From Lacticaseibacillus zhaodongensis (GTDB lineage Bacteria > Bacillota > Bacilli > Lactobacillales > Lactobacillaceae), in assembly GCF_009687905.1 (NCBI RefSeq), contig NZ_BLBG01000007.1, positions 1 to 64,000 of the forward strand: DNA of 64,000 nt, in the 5' to 3' direction. How positions within the stretch are numbered: position 1 is the first letter of the stretch; every line of letters starts with the position of its first letter. The translations under genes and the position numbers were made by a program. Below are positions 1 to 7,659 of the stretch, in pieces. Under the pieces are notes generated by a model that ran no database searches, was not told the DNA's origin, and saw only the letters and a program-made list of their open reading frames with translations.

Positions 1-387
1 TTTGGACCTAGGCATCTAAATAACCTCCATTCAGAGAATGTAGATATTTAGTTGTCTCTCCAAAAGGGACCATATCATGGTCAGGACATATTTTTACAAA
101 CGCGCAATATGTCGCGCAAAGTCAATCAGGACAAGGGTTCTAGCGATTACTAAAAATATGGGTTGCGTTAATTTTCACAATCTTGAAATTTCTCGTATTT
201 TTACGTGCGGCTGCTGTTCATATTTTAGCTATTTCTACAAAGCCCGTCATATCAACGTTTTGAGCTGATCGTGCGCATATTTTAAAATATGTCCTATCCA
301 AATTTTGAGTTTTTCAATGGTTAGTCGTTGTGAGTCCAACCGATTCGTCAAGCCAAACACGCTTACCGACTACCTTTATGCGCACGA
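1..387. other. AT-rich non-coding left edge
   Basis: I find no convincing gene here. The stretch is much richer in A+T than the rest of the window. It contains a hairpin around 16-50 (CTAAATA arms with an inner CATTC/GAATG stem) and a perfect 16-bp palindrome CATATTTTAAAATATG near 276-291. A 63-codon open frame at 77-268 lacks a ribosome-binding site and looks like chance. The region may be the tail or promoter zone of a gene lying outside the window. Confidence 0.5.
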
Positions 388-419
388 AAAAGCCCCACGC
401 AACTTGTGCGCAGGGCCGA
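388..419 (-). terminator. Rho-independent terminator of the small membrane gene
   Basis: Read on the minus strand, GCCC..CGCA pairs with TGCG..GGGC around a CAAGT loop, followed by TTTTT. It lies just after the stop of the 435-857 gene. Confidence 0.6.
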
Positions 420-434
420 ATACCATTTTCTAAA

Positions 435-857
435 TTAATTACGCCGGCGCCGCCGAACCATCGTTTCAGCGGTCGCGTCATACTCTTGCTCTGGGTACAC
501 AAACTTCGTGCGCAGGGCAACGATCAGGGAAATCACTGCAATAATGCCGGAACCCGCTCCAAGGAACAGCCACTGTGGCTCGAGACCAATCATGTACAAG
601 TGCACGAAGGCCAGTAGAATTGTCCCGGTGAGCCAATCCGCGAAGAAGCGCACGCCCCGCGAACGAGCGCGGCCATCCATGACGGTCAAGACGATGAGGC
701 CGAGTGTCAGCAAGATACCAAAGCCAATTGTGCTCATGTAGTCAATGACACCCTTGGGTTTAGTCAGGTATGCGCCCAGCGCGATGAACACCACCGCAAC
801 GATAAACGCAGCCACCTTGATTCCTTTATTACTACCACTAGCATTCTCACGCTTCAT
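435..857 (-). CDS. small integral membrane protein, unknown function
   Basis: A 140-residue protein with a charged N-terminus (MKRENASGSNKG), three to four hydrophobic segments and a very basic tail ending in RRRRRN. I chose the ATG at 857 because GGAGG lies 9 nt upstream; the open frame runs 12 codons further but without a better site. A conserved-looking GRARSRGVRFFADW stretch lies between the second and third membrane segments, probably cytoplasmic. I do not recognise a named family. Located in the membrane by composition. It stands alone, divergent from the oxidoreductase gene, with its own terminator. Confidence 0.75.
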   Translation of the reverse strand: MKRENASGSNKGIKVAAFIVAVVFIALGAYLTKPKGVIDYMSTIGFGILLTLGLIVLTVMDGRARSRGVRFFADWLTGTILLAFVHLYMIGLEPQWLFLGAGSGIIAVISLIVALRTKFVYPEQEYDATAETMVRRRRRN

Positions 858-976
858 TTCCTTGCCTCCATTGATTATGCCTAAGTTTACCAAAATTACG
901 GCGACCGTGCACGAATGCTGGCTGTAAACAGACCATTTCAGTGCTAAAATTTTTGTTAAAGGAAGAAGGAATCAGT

Positions 977-2002
977 ATGACAACTAACAGTGGAGTTGCT
1001 TTCTACAAATACCTGCCCGTCAGCGACCCGGACAGTTTTCAAGATCTCAGTCTACCAATGCCTACCCCCGGGCCCAAGGACTTGCTGGTCCAAGTGCAGG
1101 CGGTCAGCCTGAATCCTGTCGACAGTAAATTCCGCCAGGGGGTGACCTCAGGGACCACCGTGCACGTCAGTGGTTACGATGCAGTCGGTACCGTCACAGC
1201 GTGCGGCAGCGAGGTCACTGGGTTTACCCCCGGTGACCGCGTGGCTTATTCCGGAAGTAGTCAACGGCCAGGCAGCGAGCAGCGTTACCAGTGCGTAGAC
1301 TACCGCCTCGCAGCTCAAGCGCCAGCTAGTATCAGTGACCGCGACTTGGCCGCCCTACCCCTGGTTACCATCACGGCGTGGGAACTGCTTTTTGACAAAA
1401 TGGGCTTCACCCCGCGTGCCGGTGCCAACCAGGGTAAAAAGTTACTGATTATCAACGGTGCTGGCGGGGTCGGTTCCATCTTGGGCCAGCTTGCCAAATG
1501 GGCCGGACTGACCGTTAGTGCGACCGCGGGCCCGCAGCACCAGCAATGGATCACGGACGTTACCGGTGCGCAGTCCGTCGATTACCATGCGGATATTGAG
1601 CAGCAGCTGGCAGCGCAGGAGATGACACCACTGGATGGAATTGCCATTTTGTACGCGCCAGAACCCTACATGGCGCTGGCAGGCAAACTGATTGCGCCGT
1701 TTGGCCACATTGGGACGATTGTCTTGCCGCAGCAGCCACTGGACGTTGCCATCCTTAAAAACAAGGCGGCCAGTCTGGACTTCGAGTACATGTTCGCCCG
1801 CAGCGATAATGATGTTGCACCGGAACGTCAGGGTCAGATTCTGGCTCAAGTCTTCGCACTATTTGCGGCTGGCAAGCTCCACAGCATCACGAGTAAAGAA
1901 CTCAGCCCAATCAACGCAGATAGTGTTCGTGCCGGCACCGCGCTTGTCGAAAGCGGCCACGGCAGCGGCAAGGTCGTCATTACCGGTGGATTTGAAGATT
2001 AA
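977..2002 (+). CDS. zinc-type alcohol dehydrogenase-like / NADPH:quinone oxidoreductase
   Basis: A 341-residue medium-chain dehydrogenase/reductase. The N-terminal GroES-like domain (about 1-130) has the SLNPVDSKFR motif and GYDAVGTV, where zinc-dependent enzymes carry GHE, so it is of the zinc-independent quinone-reductase branch. The Rossmann domain follows with INGAGGVGSILGQLAKWAG (about 165-185), the NADPH-binding glycine motif. It likely reduces quinones or enones with NADPH in the cytosol. The ATG at 977 was chosen for the GGAAGAAGGA site at 961-970; the upstream in-frame ATG at 941 has none. Single gene, closed by a strong terminator. Confidence 0.85.
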   Translation: MTTNSGVAFYKYLPVSDPDSFQDLSLPMPTPGPKDLLVQVQAVSLNPVDSKFRQGVTSGTTVHVSGYDAVGTVTACGSEVTGFTPGDRVAYSGSSQRPGSEQRYQCVDYRLAAQAPASISDRDLAALPLVTITAWELLFDKMGFTPRAGANQGKKLLIINGAGGVGSILGQLAKWAGLTVSATAGPQHQQWITDVTGAQSVDYHADIEQQLAAQEMTPLDGIAILYAPEPYMALAGKLIAPFGHIGTIVLPQQPLDVAILKNKAASLDFEYMFARSDNDVAPERQGQILAQVFALFAAGKLHSITSKELSPINADSVRAGTALVESGHGSGKVVITGGFED

Positions 2003-2008
2003 CGCCAC

Positions 2009-2046
2009 AAAAAAAGTTTCGGCCATTGCTGGTCGAAACTTTTTTA
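2009..2046. terminator. bidirectional terminator
   Basis: Stem AAAAGTTTCGGCC / GGTCGAAACTTTT around a short loop, with A-run before and T-run after, so it can serve the oxidoreductase on the plus strand and the convergent 2044-2337 gene on the minus strand. Confidence 0.85.
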
Positions 2047-2337
2047 CTTGCGATATCCTAAGGCAAGCCGTAAAGCTTCACGTGCCGCGTCTTCATCCAG
2101 GACTGTTGGGTTGTAGATAATGCACCCGCTGCCCATGTAGTAATTGAAAGTTTGGAGGACCACTTGCACGTCCAGGCTGCGTAGTTGCAACTCGTCTTGC
2201 ACATCCAGCACGAACTTTTGAGCGAATTCACGATCCATCATCGCTGGAATATCCCGCTCCGTAATGTAGCCTTGGTCCATGAATGCGTTGGCCCCGCTGA
2301 TCTTTTGATTGCGGTGGACCGTCTCTTCTTTAGTCAT
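2044..2337 (-). CDS. conserved small protein of unknown function
   Basis: 97 residues, soluble and acidic, starting MTKEETVHRNQKISGANAF behind GGGGGTAGGC. It shows no membrane segment or recognisable catalytic motif. FNYYMGSGCIIYNP near the centre is the most distinctive stretch. It is first-order adjacent (24 nt) to the GNAT gene on the same strand, so the two are probably cotranscribed. I do not recognise the family and infer no function. Confidence 0.7.
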   Translation of the reverse strand: MTKEETVHRNQKISGANAFMDQGYITERDIPAMMDREFAQKFVLDVQDELQLRSLDVQVVLQTFNYYMGSGCIIYNPTVLDEDAAREALRLALGYRK

Positions 2338-2361
2338 GCCTACCCCCTGAATAGCGAAGTT

Positions 2362-2784
2362 TTAATATTTAATTTCAAGCAGGTGCCGTGGCCGCACTAG
2401 GCAGCTACTCCCCTTGGCGTCATTGGCCGCAAACCCTGCCTTTTTGAGCAACTTAGTGACATTATCCGTCCGCCCAAGGGCAACGATGCGGTCAATTTGC
2501 TTGAAGTAGTCGGTAAACTGCTTGAGGAGTTCTTCCTCAACCCCATCTTCACTATACTCAGGAAGCACGAGTAAGTCATCAATGAACAAAATGGTGTGCA
2601 TGTCAGAAACCCCGCGGATCAGGCCAACCAAGCGGTCATCATCCCGTGCGGTCATGATGGTCGAGTTGGCAAGTCCTTCGGCGGTCTCGGCGACATTTTT
2701 CAGGTATTCGTCGAAGCCGACCGCCCCGTACAGAGCCTTGATTTCATGAATGGTCAGACCATTTTCAAAATTGTAGCGAATCAT
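2362..2784 (-). CDS. GNAT-family N-acetyltransferase
   Basis: 140 residues with the GNAT pattern: beta strands around DDRLVGLIRGVSD, the strand-4 segment ILFIDDLLVLPEYSEDGVEEELL where the acetyl-CoA pyrophosphate loop sits (normally Q/RxxGxG/A; here EDGVEE, a poor match), and a C-terminal NVTKLLKKAGFA helix-strand. It is expected to transfer an acetyl group from acetyl-CoA to a small molecule or protein; the substrate cannot be read. The start is supported by GGAGGCAGC upstream. It precedes the 97-residue gene in a probable two-gene unit. Confidence 0.75.
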   Translation of the reverse strand: MIRYNFENGLTIHEIKALYGAVGFDEYLKNVAETAEGLANSTIMTARDDDRLVGLIRGVSDMHTILFIDDLLVLPEYSEDGVEEELLKQFTDYFKQIDRIVALGRTDNVTKLLKKAGFAANDAKGSSCLVRPRHLLEIKY

Positions 2785-2876
2785 CTTTAAGTTGCTGCCT
2801 CCAGTTATTTACTCAGGAGTTCATTCTACAACAGATAGCCAGATTTTCCACCGTAAATGAGGCATTTTACATAAAA

Positions 2877-3257
2877 TTATTGTGCCGGGTTGTTTTTAAG
2901 CCCGTCTGCCTGGGTAAAGTCAATAAAGCCGACGTTAGTATCGATTACCCCAATGTCACCTGACAACACAAGGGCGTTCTCCCGCGGGTTAAAGCGGATG
3001 TTCAGGTGCTCATCCAGATCCTCCTGCGAGTAACCCTTGAGGCCGACGGGACCAAGGTTACTGTCGATCGTGTAGTCATAATCGTGCACATCAGCGTCCG
3101 CCGCCACAACATTAATGGTGAATTGCACCATCATGTGCAACATTGCGTGCTGGGAGTATGGGCCCACGCCATCTTCAAAAGTCAGTAACAGCCGCTTGCC
3201 ATCCCCCAAGTGAGGTTTGATCTTGTTGATTGACGCTTCATCAAAAGTTAATTGCAT
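2877..3257 (-). CDS. iron-sulfur cluster biosynthesis family (HesB-like) protein
   Basis: 126 residues resembling the Fe-S biogenesis (HesB/YneR-like) proteins of lactobacilli: MQLTFDEASINKIKPH at the start, then LLLTFEDGVGPYS and a C-terminal beta-rich half ending in an NVGFIDFT motif. The three conserved cysteines of true A-type Fe-S carriers are absent, as is usual for this branch, so a carrier role is uncertain. Cytosolic. The ATG at 3257 follows AGAGGAGATAG. Monocistronic; the next gene on this strand lies more than 90 nt away. Confidence 0.75.
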   Translation of the reverse strand: MQLTFDEASINKIKPHLGDGKRLLLTFEDGVGPYSQHAMLHMMVQFTINVVAADADVHDYDYTIDSNLGPVGLKGYSQEDLDEHLNIRFNPRENALVLSGDIGVIDTNVGFIDFTQADGLKNNPAQ

Positions 3258-3358
3258 GTCTATCTCCTCTTTCGCAAGTTACTAACACGACGGCATTGAC
3301 GCCGTCTGCCAACGGTTAATTCACCTTTACTGTACCCCTTCACCCAGGCTAAAACAAC

Positions 3359-3393
3359 ACTTACGAATAGTTAGTAGATAACTTTTCGTAAGT
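3359..3393. repeat. 15-bp inverted repeat between Fe-S gene and sRNA A
   Basis: ACTTACGAATAGTTA and TAACTTTTCGTAAGT pair with one mismatch around GTAGA. No T-run follows, so it is more likely a protein-binding palindrome or a stem at the promoter side of sRNA A than a terminator. Confidence 0.6.
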
Positions 3394-3415
3394 TCACAAA
3401 GGGACTACTCAGAAG

Positions 3416-3449
3416 TCACAATTTCTTCACACTCGGGATTTACTATACA
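3416..3449 (+). promoter_or_regulatory. promoter of sRNA A with response-regulator-like direct repeat
   Basis: TCACA at 3416-3420 is repeated at 3427-3431, exactly 11 bp later, one helical turn, the arrangement bound by OmpR-family response regulators. A TATACA -10-like box lies at 3444-3449. The same TCACA-N6-TCAYA arrangement precedes sRNA B. Confidence 0.6.
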
Positions 3450-3454
3450 GGTAT

Positions 3455-3603
3455 CGAGATAAGAACAAGCCCTTATTTCGATACCCAACCCAACTTTTTT
3501 TCATTTTACTCCTCCAAAGTAAAATAGCCGGTAGAGCATTGCTCCACTGGCAAACCCTTACTCGATGGATCACTGGTCAACCCCCGGTGATCCATTTTTT
3601 GTT
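3455..3603 (+). ncRNA. candidate C-rich small regulatory RNA A
   Basis: About 150 nt with no open frame. Predicted elements: a 5' hairpin (ATAAG/CTTAT), a single-stranded CAACCCAAC, a hairpin ATTTTAC/GTAAAAT presenting TCCTCC in its loop near 3510-3533, a third hairpin GAGC/GCTC, and a terminator stem GGATCACTGG/CCGGTGATCC (3572-3597) with a C-rich loop and TTTTTT. UCCUCC and CCC loops are the anti-Shine-Dalgarno motifs used by LhrC RNAs of Listeria and csRNAs of streptococci. Boundaries are inferred from promoter and terminator only. Confidence 0.6.
3572..3602 (+). terminator. terminator of sRNA A
   Basis: Ten-base-pair stem GGATCACTGG / CCGGTGATCC with one G-U pair, loop TCAACCC, then six T. 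Confidence 0.85.
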
Positions 3604-3732
3604 GGTAAGATGCGCAGCGGGGCGCTTAGAAGCTGAGCTCAGTTCGGCACCGGCCGCTAAAAACCAGTTTTGACTCAAAAACCCGACACCACAAAAGCTT
3701 TACCTAAGCGCAAGAAATTCCTAAACTTTCGG

Positions 3733-3775
3733 TCACACTTTCTTCATACGCTGCCGATAAGCTGTTAACTATAGA
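3733..3775 (+). promoter_or_regulatory. promoter of sRNA B with the same direct repeat
   Basis: TCACA (3733-3737) and TCATA (3744-3748) are again 11 bp apart. The -10-like TATAGA is at 3770-3775, about nine bases further from the repeat than in unit A, roughly one helical turn. Confidence 0.55.
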
Positions 3776-3780
3776 GATGA

Positions 3781-3912
3781 GCCTTCCCAGAGACTCACCT
3801 CGCTAACAACAACAACTTCTTCTTCATTTTTCTCCTCCTCAAGAGTTAACCAGTCGGGTTCCCCAGACCCGCACTAATAGGCCCCCGCGTTTGCGGAGGC
3901 CTATTTCGTTAT
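3781..3912 (+). ncRNA. candidate C-rich small regulatory RNA B
   Basis: About 130 nt, no open frame. The 5' stem TGAG/CTCA exposes CCTTCCC; an unpaired AACAACAACAAC stretch follows; then a pyrimidine-rich segment with CTCCTCCTC near 3832-3840, a hairpin CGGGT/ACCCG with loop TCCCCAG, and a terminator ATAGGC..CCGC/GCGG..GCCTAT (about 3879-3905). It shares with unit A the upstream direct repeat, the CU-rich loops and the length, but little primary sequence, so it is a structural sibling rather than a recent copy. Confidence 0.6.
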
Positions 3913-3934
3913 TTTGACGTTCTTAAACAGAGTT

Positions 3935-4002
3935 ATTACCACCGCTTTGTGGTAATATAGACACGTGAACACCAGGAACACGTCGCTTGCGGCGTGTTTT
4001 TT
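3935..4002 (+). other. hairpin plus terminator upstream of small membrane gene
   Basis: Hairpin ATTACCAC/GTGGTAAT (3935-3956) followed by an ACACGTC/GGCGTGT stem with six T (3978-4002). It sits between sRNA B and the gene at 4053. No good promoter is visible inside, so it may be a leader attenuator for that gene or the end of a third short RNA. Confidence 0.4.
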
Positions 4003-4052
4003 GTAACCACCGCAATTGCGGTACATACTGCACTGATTAAGGGGAGATTTTT

Positions 4053-4358
4053 ATGAACAGAAATATGCGCGCACCCTTCGAAATTGGCTTGGGCCTGAGC
4101 ATCATCATTCTGCTGGCCGGGGCGTTCATGGACAATTTCAACATCCTCACCGTTGGCTGTGCCATCCTCGGTGCGGTCCTCATCCTCGCCGGCGCCGCCG
4201 TGTGTTTCTTCCAACACACCGAGCTTCTCTCCAGCGCCAGGGAACCGATTCCCTTCAAGGAGCTGAGCCACAATGTGGTCGTGATCGACGTCATTATTGG
4301 CATTATTTTCATCATTGCCGGAGTCCTTTTGTTACTGCTGGCCCAGCACTTAATGTAA
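4053..4358 (+). CDS. small membrane protein, unknown function
   Basis: 101 residues with four hydrophobic segments (FEIGLGLSIIILLAGAFM, ILTVGCAILGAVLILAGAAV, and two in the C-terminal third) joined by a short polar loop TELLSSAREPIPFKELSHN. The ATG follows AAGGGGAGATTTTT. Probably an integral membrane protein with both ends inside the cell. No family recognised. It lies directly downstream of the two candidate sRNAs and a hairpin-terminator, so its expression may be attenuated. Confidence 0.7.
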   Translation: MNRNMRAPFEIGLGLSIIILLAGAFMDNFNILTVGCAILGAVLILAGAAVCFFQHTELLSSAREPIPFKELSHNVVVIDVIIGIIFIIAGVLLLLLAQHLM

Positions 4359-4495
4359 GCTCCACGGTTCAGAGCCCGCTCTGAGCCTTTTTTTGTCCGC
4401 AAAATCAGCTTGCGCATTACGCTTCTTTTACCCTCCTCAACCCGGTATAGTTAAGTTAGATAGACGCTAATCGCTTAGGTAAGGGAGTGGTAAAA

Positions 4496-5158
4496 ATGGC
4501 TTTGAACTGGAATTACTACCTCGGGATCGTGTGGAAAATGTTGACGGTAATCACCCTACTGATCATCTACACCAGACTGTCGGGCAGCCGGCGCCTGGCG
4601 CCCGTGACGGTCTTCGACAGCATCAGTAACCTTGTTGTTGGGGCCATCGCGGGGACGACGCTCTTGAATCAAAACGTGCGGCCAATTGATTTAGGGATGT
4701 TCATGACCATCTGGATCCTCTTACTGGTGGCGATCCGCTTTTTGCGCCGGCGTTACCCAAAGGTGCGCGTACTGCTTGACGGTAGTCCAATCGAACTGAT
4801 TGTTGACGGCAAAATGCAACCACGCGCGTTCAAGCGGGCTGGTCTCAGTCCCACCAGTCTGCAGACAATGCTGCGTAGCCAAGGCGTCCCTGGCCCCCAC
4901 GCGGTGGATGACGCTATTTTCGAACGTAATGGTGAGCTGAGCGTTAACCTATCTAGCGGCACTGAATTTAGTGTCATCCTCGTTGACCGCGGCCGAATCA
5001 AACACGAAGCTCTAGAACGCGCGGACCGCGATGCTGCGTGGCTGACTGAACGTTTAGCCGCAGCCGGCAAGCCCCAACTCAGCCAGATTTTCTGTGCTGA
5101 ATGGGACGGCGAGCGGCTATGGCTGACCGCATTTGACGGGCAGCAGCACCAAGCTTAA
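4496..5158 (+). CDS. DUF421 membrane protein (YetF/YrbG-like)
   Basis: 220 residues. The N-terminal third has three transmembrane helices containing the family motif RLSGSRRLAPVTVFDSISNLVVGAIAGTT in shortened form (RLxGxRxLxxxTxFD), followed by a cytosolic two-strand domain (VRVLLDGSPIELIVDGKMQ, then LRSQGVPGPHAVDDAIFERNG) typical of YetF. The family is implicated in spore and envelope processes in bacilli, but no reaction is established. I start at the ATG 4496, 8 nt after AAGGGAG; the GTG at 4487 overlaps that site. Single gene with terminator. Confidence 0.85.
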   Translation: MALNWNYYLGIVWKMLTVITLLIIYTRLSGSRRLAPVTVFDSISNLVVGAIAGTTLLNQNVRPIDLGMFMTIWILLLVAIRFLRRRYPKVRVLLDGSPIELIVDGKMQPRAFKRAGLSPTSLQTMLRSQGVPGPHAVDDAIFERNGELSVNLSSGTEFSVILVDRGRIKHEALERADRDAAWLTERLAAAGKPQLSQIFCAEWDGERLWLTAFDGQQHQA

Positions 5159-5169
5159 TTACAATTGCG

Positions 5170-5210
5170 CAAAAAAAGTCGTCCTACCATGCGGTAAGAC
5201 GACTTTTAAT
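5170..5210. terminator. terminator between DUF421 gene and tRNA
   Basis: Stem AAAAGTCGTC / GACGACTTTT with an inner TACC/GGTA pair; A-run and T-run on the two sides make it usable from both strands. Confidence 0.8.
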
Positions 5211-5224
5211 ATTTACTGCTAAGC

Positions 5225-5297
5225 TGGATCTGAACAGATTCGAACTGTCGACCTCCTACTTGCGGAGCAGGCGCTCTCCCAACTGAGCTACAGACCC
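5225..5297 (-). tRNA. tRNA-Ala, anticodon CGC, with C at position 33
   Basis: 73 nt cloverleaf: acceptor GGGTCTG/CAGATCC containing the G3-U70 pair that marks alanine tRNAs, D arm GCTC/GAGC, anticodon stem CCTGC/GTAGG, T arm GACAG/CTGTT with TTCGAAT loop. The anticodon loop reads TCCGCAA, giving anticodon CGC (codon GCG). Position 33 is C instead of the almost universal U. CCA is not encoded: GCT follows the discriminator A. All stems pair, so it is probably functional, but the U33 loss is odd. Confidence 0.85.
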
Positions 5298-5358
5298 ATG
5301 AATCAGTACCAAATAATAGTAGCACTTAGCCCACTACCCGGCAAGCAGTCAAACCCAG

Positions 5359-6528
5359 TTACGCCCGCGATTTACCAGCTGCAAACTTGCTCATTGCAAA
5401 AATACCCGTACTCAGCATGATAACTACGGTTGCGGCAACAAACAGTACCCGGTACGTGGTAGCTTCAATGATGAGCGCCCCAATCAGCGGCCCGATTGCC
5501 CGCCCTGCTGAGGCGCAGGACTGCACGAAGCCTTGATAGCGGCCCTTTTGGCTACCCGGTGCGTAGCCGTCAACAAAGGTAGACACGGCTGGCAAGGCAA
5601 TAATCTCGCCCAGCGTCAAAATGGCCATGGACAAAATAAACAGGTAGTACTGCTTGGCAACTAACAGAATCAGAAAGCTCCCCGCCAGCAGCGTGAAGCC
5701 CGTGTAGAGGCGCCCCCGCAAATGCTCGCTGAGCCAGTCATCGAAGAAGGTCAGGACGGGCTGGAACGCAACGATGAGCACAGCGTTGACCGTCCACAGG
5801 AAACTGTAGTCCCGGACCTTGAGTCCCTTACTCAGCATGTAGGCGGAAATATTGCTCTGCCACTGCTCGTAGAAGACCCACACGATGACCAGCGTTAAGA
5901 GCACCGTGATGACAGCAGGAGCGAGCTTAATCCGTTGCTTTTCCTGTTTGGCCCGCGCGCGATGCGGCTGATTTTTGCCGCGGTATTCAAAGAAGGCAAT
6001 CACAAAGAACAGCGCGTACATCACAAAGGCAACGCTGAAGATATAAGTGATTCCAAGTGGCAGCAAAAAGCCCACGCCCAGCGTGCCAAATACCAGCCCC
6101 AGGTTGCTGATGAAGTACATCACGTTAAAAATGTAACTAGAGCGGCGCGAATGCACGCGGGTCGCAAAGCCATTGACCGCGGTGACGATCACCCCGCTTC
6201 CAAAACCGGAGATAACCAGCAAAATGGGATAAGCGGGCCACGAGTGCAAGAAGATCAGTAGTCCCGTTGCAATTCCCGTAATGGCAATTCCCATTAAGAT
6301 GGTCGCGTCCTCCCGCCAGGTATCAAACAGGCGGCCGCCAACACTGCTCCCCACCACCATCGACATCGAGTTAAAGAACAGCACGATCCCGGCCATCGTC
6401 AGGCTTTCGCCCAGGTAGGTGTGCATGTAAATGGTAGTCAGGGGCCAGATGAAGCTGGAACCCGTGTTTGTGATGAGGTAGCCGAGAAATAGCCACTTCA
6501 ACTTCAGCTGTGGTGTCGTTGCGCGCAA
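5359..6528 (-). CDS. MFS transporter, probable drug or metabolite exporter
   Basis: 389 residues with about 12 hydrophobic helices in two halves split by a basic cytoplasmic loop (EYRGKNQPHRARAKQEKQR). The loop between helices 2 and 3 reads GGRLFDTWREDATIL, a variant of the MFS A-motif (G-x3-D-R-x-G). Proton-driven export of small molecules is the family expectation; the substrate is not readable. I chose TTG at 6528, six bases after AGGAGGG, as start. It is monocistronic, convergent with the tRNA side and divergent from the 6769 gene. Confidence 0.8.
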   Translation of the reverse strand: MRATTPQLKLKWLFLGYLITNTGSSFIWPLTTIYMHTYLGESLTMAGIVLFFNSMSMVVGSSVGGRLFDTWREDATILMGIAITGIATGLLIFLHSWPAYPILLVISGFGSGVIVTAVNGFATRVHSRRSSYIFNVMYFISNLGLVFGTLGVGFLLPLGITYIFSVAFVMYALFFVIAFFEYRGKNQPHRARAKQEKQRIKLAPAVITVLLTLVIVWVFYEQWQSNISAYMLSKGLKVRDYSFLWTVNAVLIVAFQPVLTFFDDWLSEHLRGRLYTGFTLLAGSFLILLVAKQYYLFILSMAILTLGEIIALPAVSTFVDGYAPGSQKGRYQGFVQSCASAGRAIGPLIGALIIEATTYRVLFVAATVVIMLSTGIFAMSKFAAGKSRA

Positions 6529-6768
6529 TTTTATCCCTCCTGCATTCGTTCTCCATTATTAGTATACAGAAACGGCCGCATTTCGCAGTCTCTCTGAGAT
6601 TGGCGTGAGCACTCAATGGGCAAAATGCTCATGTCAGCGTCTGCAAGCGCGCCCCAATTGTGCCTTTTTTCGCAAAATCCACGAAAACGGAATCATCTAT
6701 CATTCTATCGGTGTTATTCTTAGGGTAGAATATAGTTAATCAGACAAAAAACGATATGAGGTATAAAC

Positions 6769-7659
6769 ATGTCAGTAGAAACTAGTCTTGCTTACCAGCA
6801 GAAATTTTTCGATGATTTTGTCAACGCGTGGCAGAATCATTCCGACTACCGCCTGTACAAGGGCATCGATGGCACAGCCTCCACGCTGCGGCTCGACATC
6901 CACGAAGTACCAGGTTACATACTCGCTTATGACAAGTCCGCCCAGGAGGAGCTCCACCACTTCCTGCGCGGCAACCTGGTCAAGTGGCTGCGTGAATACG
7001 TCCCGTTCTTCGAGGTCAGTGATGACGGCCACGTCTTCTTCGGTGACTGGTACCACCGCCGTGAGTTCGGTACCCTTGATGTCTTCAGCCGGGAAATTGT
7101 GCACCAGAATGAACAGCAACAAGAGATTCTCCCCCAGTTGCAGGCTTTCGCTCAGGATCCGGACCACTACTTGGATGACCAGGTCGACCGGCTGCGCAAA
7201 TCGGTTTATCAAGAAGCAACTGATTTGCATGCCCAAATCGACGACTACGAAAGTGTGGACGACGATGACCAGCAGCCAGAAACGCGCACTGCCAGCAATG
7301 GTAGCACCGGCTCCGGTAGCGGCCTCCGCGGCTTACTGAAGAACTTCATCGACCCAGACGATGATGACGACGACAGCAGCCAACCCGCAGCAACGCCGCT
7401 CCCAAGCCGGCGCAACCGCCACGGTGTTGACATCAACCGTTTGCGGCGCCAATTCGCCGACGCTAAGGAAGCCGCCGACCAAAAGTTCGACGGTGAGAAG
7501 CGCCAGCTCGAGGTCGCAGCCGCAGTTACCCGTTACGAGTACCAAGCGGTCATGAGCCAGTACAGTTCCATCGACCAGTTCATCAACGTTTTGGCCAACC
7601 TAAGCAAAGATTACATGAAGACACTGCGGAAGCAGGAGGAGGCAAAACGTCATGCTTAA
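6769..7659 (+). CDS. unknown protein A of a two-gene module, acidic linker
   Basis: 296 residues, soluble. An N-terminal globular part (about 1-120) with FFEVSDDGHVFFGDWYHRREFGTLDVF, then an acidic and Ser/Gly-rich linker (about 160-210, runs of D: SVDDDDQQ, DPDDDDDDSS, and GSTGSGSG), then a basic alpha-helical, coiled-coil-like tail from about 220 (VDINRLRRQFADAKEAADQKFDGEKRQL). No family recognised. Its end overlaps the start of the next gene by 8 nt, implying translational coupling and that the two products act together. Starts at ATG behind GATATGAGGTATAAAC. Confidence 0.75.
   Translation: MSVETSLAYQQKFFDDFVNAWQNHSDYRLYKGIDGTASTLRLDIHEVPGYILAYDKSAQEELHHFLRGNLVKWLREYVPFFEVSDDGHVFFGDWYHRREFGTLDVFSREIVHQNEQQQEILPQLQAFAQDPDHYLDDQVDRLRKSVYQEATDLHAQIDDYESVDDDDQQPETRTASNGSTGSGSGLRGLLKNFIDPDDDDDDSSQPAATPLPSRRNRHGVDINRLRRQFADAKEAADQKFDGEKRQLEVAAAVTRYEYQAVMSQYSSIDQFINVLANLSKDYMKTLRKQEEAKRHA

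Noticed and set aside
77-268. 63-codon open frame at the left edge
   Set aside because: No ribosome-binding site, odd composition (many Cys, Tyr, Arg), AT-rich non-coding context.
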